Origin: Chaunax sp. Z400
Taxonomy: Eukaryota > Chordata > Actinopteri > Lophiiformes > Chaunacidae
Assembly (NCBI GenBank): GCA_037577475.1
Contig: CM075194.1
Coordinates: 5,445,992-5,509,991, forward strand
DNA length: 64,000 bases
Direction: 5' to 3'
Position numbers and translations under genes: made by a program. The notes below the pieces were generated by a model, which was not told the origin of the DNA, did not search any database, and saw only the letters and a list, made by a program, of their open reading frames with translations. Positions 1-12,930 of the stretch are shown here, piece after piece (position 1 is the first letter of the stretch; each line of letters starts with the position of its first letter).

Positions 1-300
1 ATACTAGATCCGGCTCATCAGACCAAACCATGAGCTGTTATGTAACAGGGCAGTTTGTGTTTAGAAGGTTTAGTTTTATTATTAGTTGTTGTCGACATCC
101 ATCTTTTTTTGTCTCTTGTGTGTTATTCTGTTTGGCCAAGTTACTGTATTTGTTCCCTGTTGAGTCATTAGGTTGGGTCAGTTTGTTCCGTTCTGAAGTT
201 GCTGTTATCTTAAGTTATATTTATTTATATTTAAGTTGCATAATTTCTGGGTAAATAAAAAAAGTATTTTTCACCATTAAATCCTGTCTCCTCCTTGTCT
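1..300 (+). repeat. Possible LTR-type or other retroelement end
   Basis: T-rich sequence with a polyadenylation-like taaataaaa near 250-260, followed by a C/T-rich tail ending near cggtctccaacactt. This resembles the R-U5 end of fish LTR retrotransposons. No coding motif is present and the left side is cut by the window edge, so the call is weak. Confidence 0.25.
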
Positions 301-479
301 CACTGTTCGGTCTCCAACACTTAACCAGCAGCTTTACCTCTACTGTCGTTCAACTGCAGCTGCAACACAGCAAAATGCTAAAGTTTAAAAAACAATATGG
401 AGAACTTTTACGGCACAGTGTCTCCTCAAATGGGTCTTGAGGTGAACTTAGTTCTCAAAAAAAGTTTAAGGCATGAGAA

Positions 480-580
480 GAGCATTTAAAAAAAATGAAA
501 TAAAATCTTCCTTGGCCCAAGATCCACACCTACACAAGATTTCATCAAAATCTGCTGACAACTTTTTGAGATATCTAACA
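480..580 (+). repeat. Dispersed repeat family C fragment
   Basis: Contains cttccttggcccaagatcca followed by cacctacacaag, repeated almost exactly at 38220-38250 (cttccttggcccaagatgca). Short internal piece of the same family as copy 1. Confidence 0.5.
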
Positions 581-2409
581 TAATCTAATGAAACAATGAT
601 GTAATTCAGACTGAAGTGTTTGTTAATTCATATCTCCATATGGGTTCAAGCAGGTTCTCCATATCAGCATATAAACAGCAGTAACCCTGACCAACACCTC
701 CCACAGGCATCTGTTAAGTGCTGCTGTTAAAAAAAAAAAAAGAATGAGAGGCTTGGAGGATGCAGAACGGGGACAGGAAAAAAAACATGTATCTTTTCAG
801 GTGCCATGGAAACAAAACAGACTTTTGAAGAAAACTAAAGCCATACAAGCTCCATGTAGCTGCCAGTAATATGCATCAGAAAACTTCATCCTCTCTTCTA
901 CAACAGTCCTCTTTTCTATCCATAACACAGCAATGATATCGCAAGATCTAAAACTAACAACTTCTGTTTGAAATGTGGCTTATTACTTTTATCAGCTTCA
1001 CATTCATATCTAAGTCCAATATTAACTCTCTTTTAGCTTCGTTTTTGGTCTCCACCCATTCCTGAGGGACATATCTGGCTCTTTAACTGCTAAATACTCC
1101 ACCGTGTTCTGTCACGTCTGTCTGTCTGTTGTTTTATGTTGAGCAGGTATATTATGGTGGGTTATTATAATAGATTTTTCTGTGAAACTGATGCCATAAG
1201 AGCAGTGAGAGTGAACCAAACCAGTCAGGTTGTGGCCGGACAGATAAACAATTAGCTGAAACTCAATATAAAAATCCCATAAAGCTGAGGGTAGCTGCAG
1301 ATTTAGCTAATAATCATCTGTAGGTTCATCACTGCTTCCTATAATATTGTCAATTTATACATTGTGGCCATAATAATAATTTAATACAATTATCTCTAAT
1401 AGCTGCTTTACCTTTTTTCCATTATAGGAGAAACACATACTCCACTGAACAGACTGATGTTTCCTGCATAGATTGGGGATTTATTGACATTTCGGTTGAA
1501 TAAACTTTCTCTGAATTAGTATGCAGAAATTCTTCAGCCTCATCAAAAGGAAGCAAGCATTTAAAAATCCCTCCCTGTGGAAAGAAGCTTCCCACCATCA
1601 GTAGGAAATCACATCATCTTAGCATTCGTGCCCACACTCCAGACTTTACTCAGCTCAGTTTAAAAGTTACCTCCACCTCCCAATTCATCAGAATTTCATT
1701 ATCTCCTTATTCGACTTCCCTGCAGTCTTTTATTCATTTATTTATTTTTCCTCAGAGTGGTCCAGGTTACCGTCAGCTGCTGCACAATCACATTTATGTT
1801 TCATTCCTCTCGTCTGTGTACTTAGTCCTCTGTGAAGCACCTCTTATCCTGTCTCTAAACACTGTTCTGTCAGACGTTTGAGGCTTTTCTTAACTTTGTG
1901 GACGTGTTAATGATTCTCCAGAGAGGCAGATGGCCTTCTTCAATTCAGAAGTTCAGTTCAACTCAGTTTCTCACTTTAGTCAAACTTTTTTTGAGACACA
2001 GTGAGAGAAAGAAACTAAAAGACCCATGATTTTCATGGCTTTTCTTCAAAGTACGAAAACAAATTTTGACTTTACTTTTGGCCTGGGGGAAATTTCATTG
2101 AATTAAATTAAATGAATTATTCCCTGTTTGATCTCCTTAATGATATTATCAATGTTCAAAAAGCCAATATGTCTTCATTAAAGTATTAAAAGGTAGAAAA
2201 CACGTGTAAATCCCACTGCCTGTCACCACATTAAGTTTCAGGGGTGATTCTACGGATTATCTAAATGATTAATATCTTAATTGTCCTGTCTAAACATTTG
2301 CGAGGGAAGAATAGAGAACCAATAGAGTCAGAGGTCATGATGATGTCTTCAAATGTTTTCTCCGACCAACAGTCAAAAAAGACAACATTCCTACGGTTGG
2401 CCATTACAG

Positions 2410-2442
2410 ACAACAGACAAACAAACAAACAAACAAACAAAC
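2410..2442 (+). repeat. (ACAA)n microsatellite
   Basis: About eight units of a CAAA/ACAA tetranucleotide. Confidence 0.85.
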
Positions 2443-3409
2443 AATCAGTAAATATTTATGTTTAAGGAGCAGGTGACCTAAATGTTTTCACTTATGACTG
2501 ATTTAGTAAATGATACATACATTTTTTTATTTATTGAAGATTAATATTTCGTTGGTTCTATTTAAGGTCTGATTTTATGTATCTACTTATTTTTTATTTA
2601 TTCATCTATTAACTCCTATTATATTTTTTGTAATGTTGGTTGCATCAGTTTTGACTATTATTCTGATATGTTGTCCCCCATCCTGTGACACAATGGTTCA
2701 TAAAGATGGGGAAACAGATTGAGAACAGATTAAAGATAATTACGGGAGAATATATTTTAGCATATGTGGTCCCTGCAGGTTTCAATCCTCTAAAACAATC
2801 ACTGAGATTCGAGCTTTAGGGGCGCCATAGTTAACACTTTGGATGTACAAGCTGTCTGTGTGACAGCAACGATTAATCTGAGCTCACTGGGAGAATCTTT
2901 GGAGTCACTTGTGGAGGTCGGAGGTCAAACGGCCATCAGCAGCGTTGCCGACGGCCTACAGCGGCAGACAATTTGGCAGACCTCCCTCTCCATGGCGACC
3001 ATTTACAGCAGCGGGGAGTGGCTCCTGACGCCCAGTCAGGCCTCAGCGTGTGACACAGCGGTCATGTATAAATCACTCCCTGAGGAAAACAATGGGGCCA
3101 TATGTAGCACTCTCATAAAGGAGCATCCACCACCCCCACAAACACACATACGTGTTGCAGCCGACCACCTCTAGACCTCAGAGCGTGTGGACAGATCGGT
3201 CTGTCCTTCTGCAGCTCCAGCAAAAAGCATCATATGGAGTCATTACATTCTGTGAAAATGTCAAATGTACTTTGTTTTGTTTTTCTCCTTGTGCATACGA
3301 TTTTATTACTTATTAGTAATGAAGCATATCATTTAGCTGTTTTGATTCCAGCCAGTTCATTTTGTCACATTTCATAACCCACATGTCCCATCATACCTCC
3401 TCCACCAAG

Positions 3410-3867
3410 ACGAAACAATCCTACACAGGTTTAGTTTGCCGGGCAAATACAAATCGGTTCAGTAGCTGTGCATCATCGGTGGAAATTTAAAACAATCTCC
3501 TATCTTGCAATGCTAAGTAAAGATTTCTACAGTCACTCCTCTGTCCGAATCAGTACCAGAATTTAATGGGCTCTTCTCTGATCCATGCCCCACCCTCCAC
3601 AAATATTTGTGAAAATCGGTTCAGTAGTTTTTCATAATTAGGGAAAACAATGAAAAAAGCCTCAACTTTCAATGTTAAAGAAAGAGGGGGAAAATCCCTG
3701 GATCTGCTCCTTTGTTTGGATCCACACAAAAATTTAATGAGGTCTTTCCTGGCCCATGCCCAATCCTTCCACCAGGGAAATCATCTCAGGGTTTCAGTTC
3801 AATAGTTCCTGCACAAACCAACAGACCAACCAACCAACAGGCACAGGTGAAAACACAACCTCCTTGG
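3410..3867 (-). repeat. Dispersed repeat family C, copy 1 (with internal tandem duplication)
   Basis: On the minus strand it begins ccaaggaggttgtgtttt, the same start as copies at 30175 and 46508. Two similar internal units are visible (about 3540-3630 and 3705-3800). Each has a variant of aaaatttaatg-gg-tct followed by a cccatgccc-type segment and a ttcagttcaatag/ggttcagtag motif. The family is common in fish genomes; its class is not known to me. Confidence 0.6.
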
Positions 3868-4589
3868 TATTGTTTGGAAATGAGCGTCTGTATTCAGAGA
3901 AAGAGTTCGGCCACTAACTGGACTCATAAGAAGGTAATGTAATCCAGGATCTAAACACTGGCATCAACACGTTTCACTCAGCGCTTCATACATTCCTTTC
4001 AGATGGCTTGGAGACCAGAACGGTCCTTTTACAGAGAGAATATGTTGACATATCAGCACGAGAAACGTTTTGCTGCCTCAGTTTCAAGTCCATTTCAAAG
4101 GCGTTGTTAAGGTCATCGTATTAATTAATACCTAGGTATTAAAAAGTCAAAATGCCAGCTGTTAAAAAAAAAGAAGCTTATTCTCTTTTTGTGAACCCAA
4201 CACCTCAGCATGTCTTGTCGACTTCTACTTCAACTAGAAATTCTCCATATTTCCATGGAGGCCTTTAATGAAGCCCAGATCAGGCCTAAAGTTGTGTCAG
4301 TGGGTGAATTCTTCCAATCTGCAAACCTCCAGCTGCTCCCTTATGCCAAGCTCATGTGGGTGTAGATGTTGGACTTATAGTGATGGATTTCCTCGCTGAA
4401 AAAGTGCTGACTGGTGAAGTGAAACGGCTGCTCCCAGGAACACCTCTCTCATTGATTGAGATGCCAAATCCTTGCATGTACAGCTCATTTTTTATTCCTA
4501 CATTTTCTGCTATAGACAGTATCCCTCTATATCATATTTTTTTACCATGTTTTAATTGATTTGTTTTTACGTCTTCGCCTTGACTCCAT

Positions 4590-5113
4590 CAAGGTTGTTG
4601 TCACTGATTCTGTTTGTGATTTTTTGCGAATAGGATCTCAAGTCTTTTTCACGAGTTAGGGTCAAATGGAGCGCGAGGTTGGACGGACGTATTGGTGCAG
4701 CGTCAGCAGTAATGTGAGTGTTGTACCGCATTGTCATGGGAGTCGAAATGCAAAGCTTTCAATTTACAAGTTTAAGAGCTTTGGTTGTGACCTTGAATAC
4801 TGTAACGCTGAGTATCTTCCTTAGGGTGGCTGAGCTCAGTGCTTCTTTGCTCTGAAGGGGGTGTCAGCTGAGGTGGTTTGGGCGACTGGTAGTTCTTTGG
4901 AAGTTCTCCAGGCACTATTACCAACTGGTAAGAGAAACCAGGGTAGATCCAGAACATGCTGGAAAAGACTTTCTACATCGACAGGCCCAGGAACGCCTTG
5001 GGTTCCGCAGAGAGAAGGAAGACATTGGTGTGGAGAGAGACGTCTAGAATTCCTTTCTTAGCCTGCTGTCACCGCAAACAGGTACAAGATAAGTGGGAGA
5101 AAATGGATGAATG
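4590..5113 (+). mobile_element. LINE 3' end (RTE/Rex-like), decayed
   Basis: The segment from ggatctcaag near 4635 through gaaaatggatgaatg is the familiar 3' end of an abundant teleost non-LTR retrotransposon. The degenerate frame still reads RNQGRSRTCWKRL near 4931-4970, the equivalent of the RPRGRPRTRW motif at the end of the ORF2-type protein. It terminates in the ATGGATGA-type tail. Many frameshifts; not functional. The inverse copy is at 19051-19421. Family name assigned from memory. Confidence 0.65.
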
Positions 5114-7440
5114 TGTTTTTCAAGACGGTTTAAAAGGTGCTATAAAAACAAAGATGACTCACCTTGACAATAAAGTGTCTCAGCTGAGCTTTTAGAAAAT
5201 GTCTGGTATCGGGACATGAACTAAATCCCTACATCGAGGTACATATACACAGTTATAGAAGACGTTAACCACACGTTGCCTCAGTCTATTCAGCCGCAGT
5301 CAATAGATGGAAAAGTACTTGACTTAATACCTGTCTTAAGTGCTTCATTGTGTATTTCCTGAGAACTCTCTAAAAAGGTCTCAGCTTCCTCTCAGTTTGT
5401 TTACCCTCCTCACTTCTTAACCTCTTCAAAGGTCAACCTTCTCCTGTTTGTCTGAGCTGAATCGCTCCTTTGCTCCTCACCTCTCCCCCGGCATCCTTCA
5501 GCTCTACAAGGAGGTCACGGCTTTCTCTTTCTCCCAGACATCATTTCTCTCTCCGTCTGCACTCTCCCCTCTTAGGTTTCTATAAAAAGCTGTATTTTTT
5601 ATCTTTTTCCTCCTTCACCTCTTCAGAGCTGGAGTTCACTGTTAACCATTTCATTCACAGTAGCTTGAATAGATTCCTCCATTGTGACATTGTTGTAAGC
5701 ATATTGAAGAAATATATATATACATATATATATACACATTTATATGTTGCATTTATATAACAACCACAAAGTCTAATATAAAAGAATTTGTAACTTGTTG
5801 ACTTCTCATTTCATGACAATTTACATCTATGTTACCTTGTATGCCAGTATTTTTATTACTGTATATACTTATATTTGCTTATCACACTGCAATATGTATA
5901 AACCATGAACTAAGTGACTTTGCACTCCTACAATCTTTTAAAAAAAACAGGCAGTGGGGGTTTTCAAAAAGGTTTTGTACGACAGCAAAAAGACATTTTC
6001 TTAAATTCTGATTTGCACACATCCTGATTTAGCTTGTTGACACAAACCTCTGGTTCTCCGTCCTCTAGTAAACAGATGACTGGAATGAGTTGCTTTGAAT
6101 TCTTTGATCAATAAACCATCCAGTACATTTAAGCTCCACATATTTGACTGACGAGAGCTTGGCACAAAACTGTTATGTTGTTTTTTGATAGAAGCTGCCC
6201 TGTGATATATTTAATGAGAAAATGCATGTGAATGCAGCACATGGAGATGACAGAGTGAGAGATGAGTTAGCTACATGCAGAAGAGAAATGCTTTAAACCC
6301 ACACGAAAACAGAATTAGAGGAGCTCATACATACAGTATGTTGATGAATCACATGGTGAATCTAAATGACCAGTCAGATATAGGTTGTTTCTACATGGAG
6401 AAGTGTTAAACCAGCAAATTCAACAAGATTCCAGTGAAAACAAACTGGTTTCCAGTGCAAATGAGAAGCTTTAAATTGACATGTATGTATATATATGTAT
6501 ATATTCATGACATTTATAATTGGAGTTGGAAAATGTACTCAAATATTTTACTTAAATAAAAGGATAGAAACACCCTACTGTGGAAATACTAAAAGAAAAA
6601 TGTATTTGCACCAAAATTAAAAGTAGGCATTATTCAGAGTGGAGTTCTTCAATGTAATCTATATTTTTAAATTATAATTATGGATGTATTAATTTGTTAA
6701 TCGTTTTAATGTTGCAGCTGGTAAGAGTGGAGCAAATTTTTACGACTTTATATACTTAAATGTCTTTATATCTGATGGCAACTTGTGAATTTCTCCCTTG
6801 GACATCAATTTTTACCCTCTATGATATCACTAGGGGTGGTCATATCAAGTCTACTAATCAATAATTGCCCGGCACTAATCGACGACAAACCAACGAACAA
6901 AAAACAAAGTACGTTTAGTTATCAAAATAGATGTAGAGGAATAAAAACTACAATATTTCTACTTTGAATTGGCCAGAAATGGTCATAAGTTTAATTAATG
7001 CCAAATACACTATTCAAGAAAATGCATTATGTTACTTTCCACCACTTGTTGTTTATGATGCAAGAGATTAACAGGCACAATCATCTTCCTCTTCTGCTTT
7101 TCAGATGCATATAAAACAGTTAAAAAATGGAGATCTGTGATGCCAGTTTTTAGATATCTGTAGTAAAATGGAAGAAAACAAGCATCACTACTAATGACAG
7201 CACTGAACCATCAAGCTGTTGACTTAATTCACATCCACTTCAAGGACATTCCCTCTTTCGAAGTGCTCCGTATGTAAATGTTTACATGCAGGATTAATGT
7301 CATGTTTATGAATTCACCAACATGAACTCTTTGAGCACATACTGTACATGCTGTACAGAAATAAACAATGCAAGAGCACGTTGAAGCACTTTGGACGGCC
7401 TGTTCTGTACGCTGATATTCAAATTCTGAAATTTCTGAAT

Positions 7441-7653
7441 TCTATCCCAGCTGCCATTGGAGGAGAGGCAGGGTATATCCTGGACAAGTCGCCAGTCCAT
7501 CACAGGGATGACACGTATAGAGACAAACAACCATTCACACTCATAATCACACCTATGGACAATTTAGAGTCACAACCGACCAATTTTGGACCCCATGGAT
7601 TTGAACCCAGAACCTTTTTGCTGTGAGGCGACGCTGCTAACCACCGTGCTGCA
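7441..7653 (+). mobile_element. LINE (L2-type) 3' tail, internally deleted
   Basis: Contains cctggacaagtcgccagtcc, caaccattcacactcataat and ttgaacccagaac, then gaggcgacgctgctaaccac. These are hallmark segments of the fish L2-type 3' tail. The usual stretch between the last two blocks (the part about hundred-base long with the gagaaaacccacgc-type sequence) is missing, so this copy is deleted as well as truncated at the 5' side. Confidence 0.7.
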
Positions 7654-7678
7654 TAAGTATGGTTTTATATATTTATAT

Positions 7679-7790
7679 TAGGGCTGTGTATTGGCAAGCG
7701 TCCGGCGATGCAGTACGTGTCCCGACATAGGGGTAAATCAATATATTGCGATACTGTAAGCAAGGCGATATATGGTTTCATGTTCTGATG
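7679..7790 (+). mobile_element. DNA-transposon (hAT-like) MITE end
   Basis: Starts TAGGGCTGTGTATTGGCAAG and continues through tatattgcgatactgtaagc and gcgatatat. The TAGGGCTG terminal motif and repeated gata/cgata words are typical of a non-autonomous hAT-like fish repeat. The opposite end was not identified. Confidence 0.45.
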
Positions 7791-10784
7791 AGTTATAGCC
7801 AATGAATAAAGTTGATTTAAGAAAATACTAATTAAATCTTGCTTATTCTCAGCTACAACCTACACTTTTCTGCAAACATGTGGCATATTTTTACCCTACA
7901 GAGTCGTCAAAGAGACAACTAAACTAAACTAAATGCCCTTCTCCCATCTATTCATCTCAGCCTCCCTCCTGTTTCCCTTTCTGTCCTTTCACTAGCTTTC
8001 TCTCCCTCTCGTCTGTCTCACCCTCCTTCACTCATCCGCAACGGCGCGACTCTCTCTGTTAGGCTATCAGTCTCTGCCGGGCTTAGCGGCTCGTTCCTAA
8101 TCAGCTTACGACCAATGAGACTAAGCCTGAGCTGAAAAGGCGATTGAGGGAGGCCATTTAGCCACTGGCTGACAACTGGCAATAGCTTGGGGGGGGGGGA
8201 TGGTGTCAGTAAAATTTGGCGAGGAAGGAGAATAAAATATTTTTAAAAAATGAAACTAATACATCATCTTGGGTTTTAAGAGAGTGGAGAGCGACTTGAG
8301 AGTGAAGATAAAGGGGGACAAAAGAGGAAGTTTCTCAGTGTATGTCAGTTAAAGCCTCCTTCGTGTGGCTCTGGGGGGAAAGTCTTCAGCTGCTAAGCTA
8401 CACTGCAGCTCTGTGAGGCCATGAACTCCCACAATAGTATCAACTCTTTTAGTGTCAACATTTTCAGTTGCTGGCTGGGCTGTTTTTCCTTTTTTTCCAT
8501 GGCTAAGCCACGGATAGAACCTGGGATGTTTTCCAAATGGCCCAGTTTTAGAGTTCCCCTCAAAATCCCAGCCCTGGCTGTCCCATTAGTTACAGTGCGA
8601 AGCGCTCTGGAGAACAAAGGCTTGGCCGTTGAAAGCCGTTTGGACGGAGAGGGCTGCAGAGGGAAAGCTGCTGCCGCAAGCAGAGCCGGATGTCCAGAAT
8701 CAAAGAGATGCTCTCGTTTCTCAGTGCTTCATGAGAAATAGGTTTTACTGAGGACGGTGGCGGGTGGGAGGGATTAAATATGTGAACATCTATCTGGATG
8801 AGAGTGGAGGCTAAAGACCTAAATGTATGTGAAATATGCTTCATTTAACATACGAGCAGCAGTGGAACAGGCCTGTGAGCGTCTGGCAATGTATCGACTG
8901 TATCATATCATGGCATCACTGGGCGGATTGTGATGCAAAATATGTGATGGGGTGAAGCTCGGTTAACATTTTTATCCCATCAGTGCATAACATCATGAGC
9001 ACACATGCCCTCCAGTTATCCTTGTTGATAAAGTAAAAAAGTTTCTCCAGCTGCTTCCAGGTCTTCGAACAGTTTCCTCCTTTGAAGGAATGTTGGAACA
9101 TTTTTGGTGACTTTTTTTTCAAGTATGGAAAAGCAAACTATGGACAAAAAGGTGCTGTTGGGTAGTGATGCCTTATCCCAGGGACCGTACTGCTATTATT
9201 AGTTCAAAAGTGAGTGAACGGAGGTGGGTGGTGCTGTTGCTGGAGGTGAATAAGTCCACAAGCCTATCTCTAAAAAGGGTCCCACGATCGTGGGGCAGTA
9301 ACAACAGCAAACATTTAAACTAGCACTGAGGCGGGGAAGCCGCTACGTCTATATACGTCTATAATTTTTTACTTGTTTTAAATTAATAAATTTTTAAAAT
9401 CAAAGCAGTTTAGGCCATCTGATGGTCCATTTGACATGATTTTGATAGTTCTGGAGTAATTATACTGTTTTTAATGAGCAGACATATTGTTTACTGCCAT
9501 TACTTTGACATTTTTACAGAAACTGTCCTAGCATCGTGTATGGCGTTCAAGGCTAAATCAGCATTTTTGTGAGAGGGCGTAAACCAAGTGCAGCACTCGT
9601 TTCCCAGTTTAGAGAAACCCCTTCCCTCTCTGTCCGTCTGTTTGTCTGTCTATAACCCTCTACCACCATCCAACAGCTCACTGGCCCCAGTTTTAAGATA
9701 GGCGAAGGGAGGACTGCTGGGGGATCAGAGGCTTACAGGGAGGGGCTGCAAACCACAGACAAATTATACGCCCTCCCCTAACACAGCTGGTCCATAACCA
9801 GGAAAAACATCCTCTTCGATCAAGCACGCCGAACAGGAAAATATGATACAACCTGCAGAGACCCAACCTCACTTTTCCCCTTCTCTGCGGGTGCAGATTT
9901 AACTGGAGCTGCTCTCACTCTGTCAGTTTTTCCTGTTTCTGCAAAGCTTTTTAAACACACAGATGACTTTTTGGCTTTCTCATGACACCTGCTCTGACAG
10001 GCTGAAAAACCAAAATGGGAAGTATTTCCTTTTTCCACCCCTCTCCCATCCTCTGGCACCGCCACACAGAAGTGGTGGCAGCAGCAACATCTGGCCAGAA
10101 AAGTGCTGACTTCTCCAGTTTCCCTTCAGCGCAAGCTAAATCTGTGGGTACGATTTACATTTCTGGAAAACCAACACAGACCAAAGTGGTTCCTCTGACT
10201 CACCTCCCTCTGAGGAAAAAAAATGCAGAAAGGAATTCTCTTTTTGTTTCTTTTCTTTCTCCAGAAAAAGCACTGGAATCAGTCAAAATCTCAACAAAAA
10301 AAAGAAGGGAATAAAAAGGCTTTCAATGGGAAAAGCACACATGATGGAGCAGAGAGTGCAAAAAAGGAGGGAAAAAATGCAGCTGGAGGGCAATTATCTA
10401 AGCTATTTCTGGAAGACTGCTTTTCCATCCTCCAGTGGGGATGGAGGGAACAGGGAGGGTCTGCTTGGCAGCTGGCTGGAGGAGGTGGAGGGTGGAGAGA
10501 CAGAAGAAGGGGGGGTAGAAAAAGAAGGATGCATAAGTGAATGGGACGTCTCAACTTAAAGTCTGTCCAGTGCAGTGAGTTCAGCAGGGCTCTGTTGTCC
10601 CTAAAGGGCCGAGTTAGCAGGAGACGGAATGAAAGATGGAAACTGGGAGGAAGGAAGGTGAAACAGAGTGACATGTCCAAGATTAGATAACAGACGGACA
10701 GATGGTAAAAGAAATGAGCAAAAATGCATTTTAAAAAATTAAATAAAATTATTGACTGTCTCTCTAACATGGCGGTTGATCTCG

Positions 10785-10900
10785 TCTTCTGCTCTGAGGT
10801 TAACGAGATCTGATAGCTTTTTGCCGTTTCCCAAATTCGAAGATATTTTTGGTTGATTAACCTCTTTGAATTATATGCTAACTACTACTAGCTGCTTTTT
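10785..10900 (+). repeat. Dispersed repeat family F, copy 1
   Basis: Shares order and near-identity of short blocks with 39895-40010: gatct-c/g-tg-a, cccaaattcgaagat versus tccaaatttgaagacat, a tttgattaacctctttgaa-type run, and gctgctttttaaa. An old dispersed repeat. Confidence 0.5.
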
Positions 10901-11867
10901 AAATCAGTCATTTTCAATGTTCTAGTTTAATTTAAACTTTGAATACCTGTTTCCATCTTCAACAGGGAGTTTGTGGACTGAGAATAAACCAAGAAAAACA
11001 AAGAAGTCCTTATCGTTCCATCACTGATAGAAATATGATATATTTAATGCTATAAAAGATAAGTGTAAAATAGTTTGTTAAAAGCTTTCACATCTTCTAA
11101 CTTTTTTAATCATCTCAGTTTCTAATCTTTAAACAGAAGAATCAAGTATTTAAGTATGAGTAAAGAGCTTATCTAGATTTTTTTTTTTAAACACACCAAA
11201 TACATTTTCATCCAAGTCCAGCTCAGACCATTTAACACGGACTGAAGCTTACTGTAATTATGCAAAAGGAGTCAAACACATGTCAGGCATTGGGTTCATG
11301 TAATCTGCAAAATAGACGGAAGAAAATCACCCCTGACCTTTAAAACAATAACAAGTCAGCTAAGATGTCGGCTGAACCCAACAAGCTGTAATTGCTTCAA
11401 CTTTCACCCTCGCTGCTTTCTGTTTACTCTAAGTGGTCTCATCAAAGCGCTGCTCTGTCGTCACACCAATTCTGCTGCTAATTCTCTAGTCCTGCGATCA
11501 AACTTGTCTGAGTGAAGTGAGGCAATTTTACACCATGTTTTGTAAAGTGCAAACACTTCAGTAGAGAGATCAAGAGAAAAAAAGATGAAAGAGACAAACA
11601 GGGAGGGGAAAGAAACAGAGAGAGAGGACAAGAAAAGCAAAGAACTCGTTAGCGAGTTGCAGAAGCCTAAAGCAAGAGCTGACCTGATGGAGCGGAGTGA
11701 TACAAAAGGCCTGTAGCTGCTGCTGAGGGCTTTTAACTGTGAGACACAGAGACGATTAGAAAAGTAGGTGAGAGAATGGGGGGGACAGGCGGAGAAGAGG
11801 AGGAGGAGGTCGGTGGAAAACAAAAACAGGGATGAAAAGTGGGATAAAGGAGATGGAGACAAAGTTT

Positions 11868-11870
<3 letters not shown>

Positions 11871-11906
<36 letters not shown>
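11871..11906 (+). repeat. (GA)n microsatellite
   Basis: About 18 units of GA inside a longer purine-rich stretch (11570-12080). The purine strand gives long meaningless Leu/Ser open frames on the other strand. Confidence 0.9.
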
Positions 11907-11910
<4 letters not shown>

Positions 11911-12117
11911 AGATGGGAAATAAAGTGAGAGGAAAAGGAAGGGAAAGAACAAGTAATAAGCACTGAAAGAGAAAGGAAAGGAAAGACGCAGACAGGTAAA
12001 AAAAAAGTAAGGGGAAATGATGGGAGAAAGGTGAAGAAAATGGGATTGTTTTTAGACATAGAAGACAAACAGGCGAGATGTGTTGAAATAACAATGAAAT
12101 GACGAGGCAGCAACAAT

Positions 12118-12240
12118 CATTTATCTTCCCTGCTATATGCAGATGATCTCGTCCTCTTCTCAGAGGGTAAGGAGGTCTCAGACCTCATGCCATCTCCCCA
12201 GTTTGAAGAGTGGAAATGGGCCTGAAATATTCAGCTCATG
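12118..12240 (+). mobile_element. LINE reverse-transcriptase fragment with YADD motif
   Basis: In one frame from 12130 it reads LLYADDLVLFSEGKEVSDL, the catalytic palm motif (YADD, codons at 12136-12147) of a non-LTR retrotransposon reverse transcriptase. A degenerate continuation follows, with a stop soon after (around 12222). Flanking sequence has no further RT similarity, so this is a short relic. Confidence 0.75.
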
Positions 12241-12629
12241 CAGGTTCTGGGGCCTAGCTAATTGTCGTAGCTAATATCCGAGCTAATTAAGAGTATCTGT
12301 AGCTGGTCTCTATAAAGACCATTGCACTGATTAACGTATGGCTAGCTTAAACTCCAAATGAGACCAACATGGATCCACTCTTCATGTCAATAATCCAGAT
12401 TTGAGAAAATGAATTACTCCAAATGAGTTGCAATTAAAATGAATAAAATGTGGTTATTATAAGTGTTTAAAGAAGAGTTACTTAGATATATGGATGTATT
12501 CTGTATATGAGCTGAATTTGAAAAAAAAAAATACTATAAAAATGTTTACGCCATATTAATATTACCATCTATAACGCAAATCTTACAGTTGCATTCAAGA
12601 GAGTTTGGATAGTTCAGGTGCCAAATAAG

Positions 12630-12930
12630 ATCGGTCACCAAAATAATAATAATAACTTTATTTATATAGCACTTTTTGGTGAGAACAGGCTCGGTGTAGA
12701 CAGACAGCAGAAGAGAAAATGTTAAGCAACAGACACAGACAGAGGGAGAAGTAGAAGAGAACAAAAGAAAAACTCCAGGCTGATCTTCAGAGCCCGATGC
12801 CGAGCGAGAGCCTCTATCTATAGGAACAAACCCTCCAGCGGAGCACTGGGAGCAGCCCGGAGCCTGGAGGAACAACCGGGAGAGGGAGGGGAGGCCGGGG
12901 CAGCACAATGCCTCAGTGTAGCCCCTCAGC
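12630..12930 (+). repeat. Possible retroelement tail with GC-rich end
   Basis: Starts with (AAT)n followed by aactttatttatatagcact, a sequence frequent at dispersed fish repeats, then GA-rich DNA and a GC-rich end with gggagggaggggaggccggg. Class uncertain. Confidence 0.35.

Noticed and set aside
10291..12116. Several 100-160 codon minus-strand frames, Ser/Leu/Phe-rich
   Set aside because: They arise from GA-rich plus-strand DNA and the (GA)n at 11871; composition, not coding.
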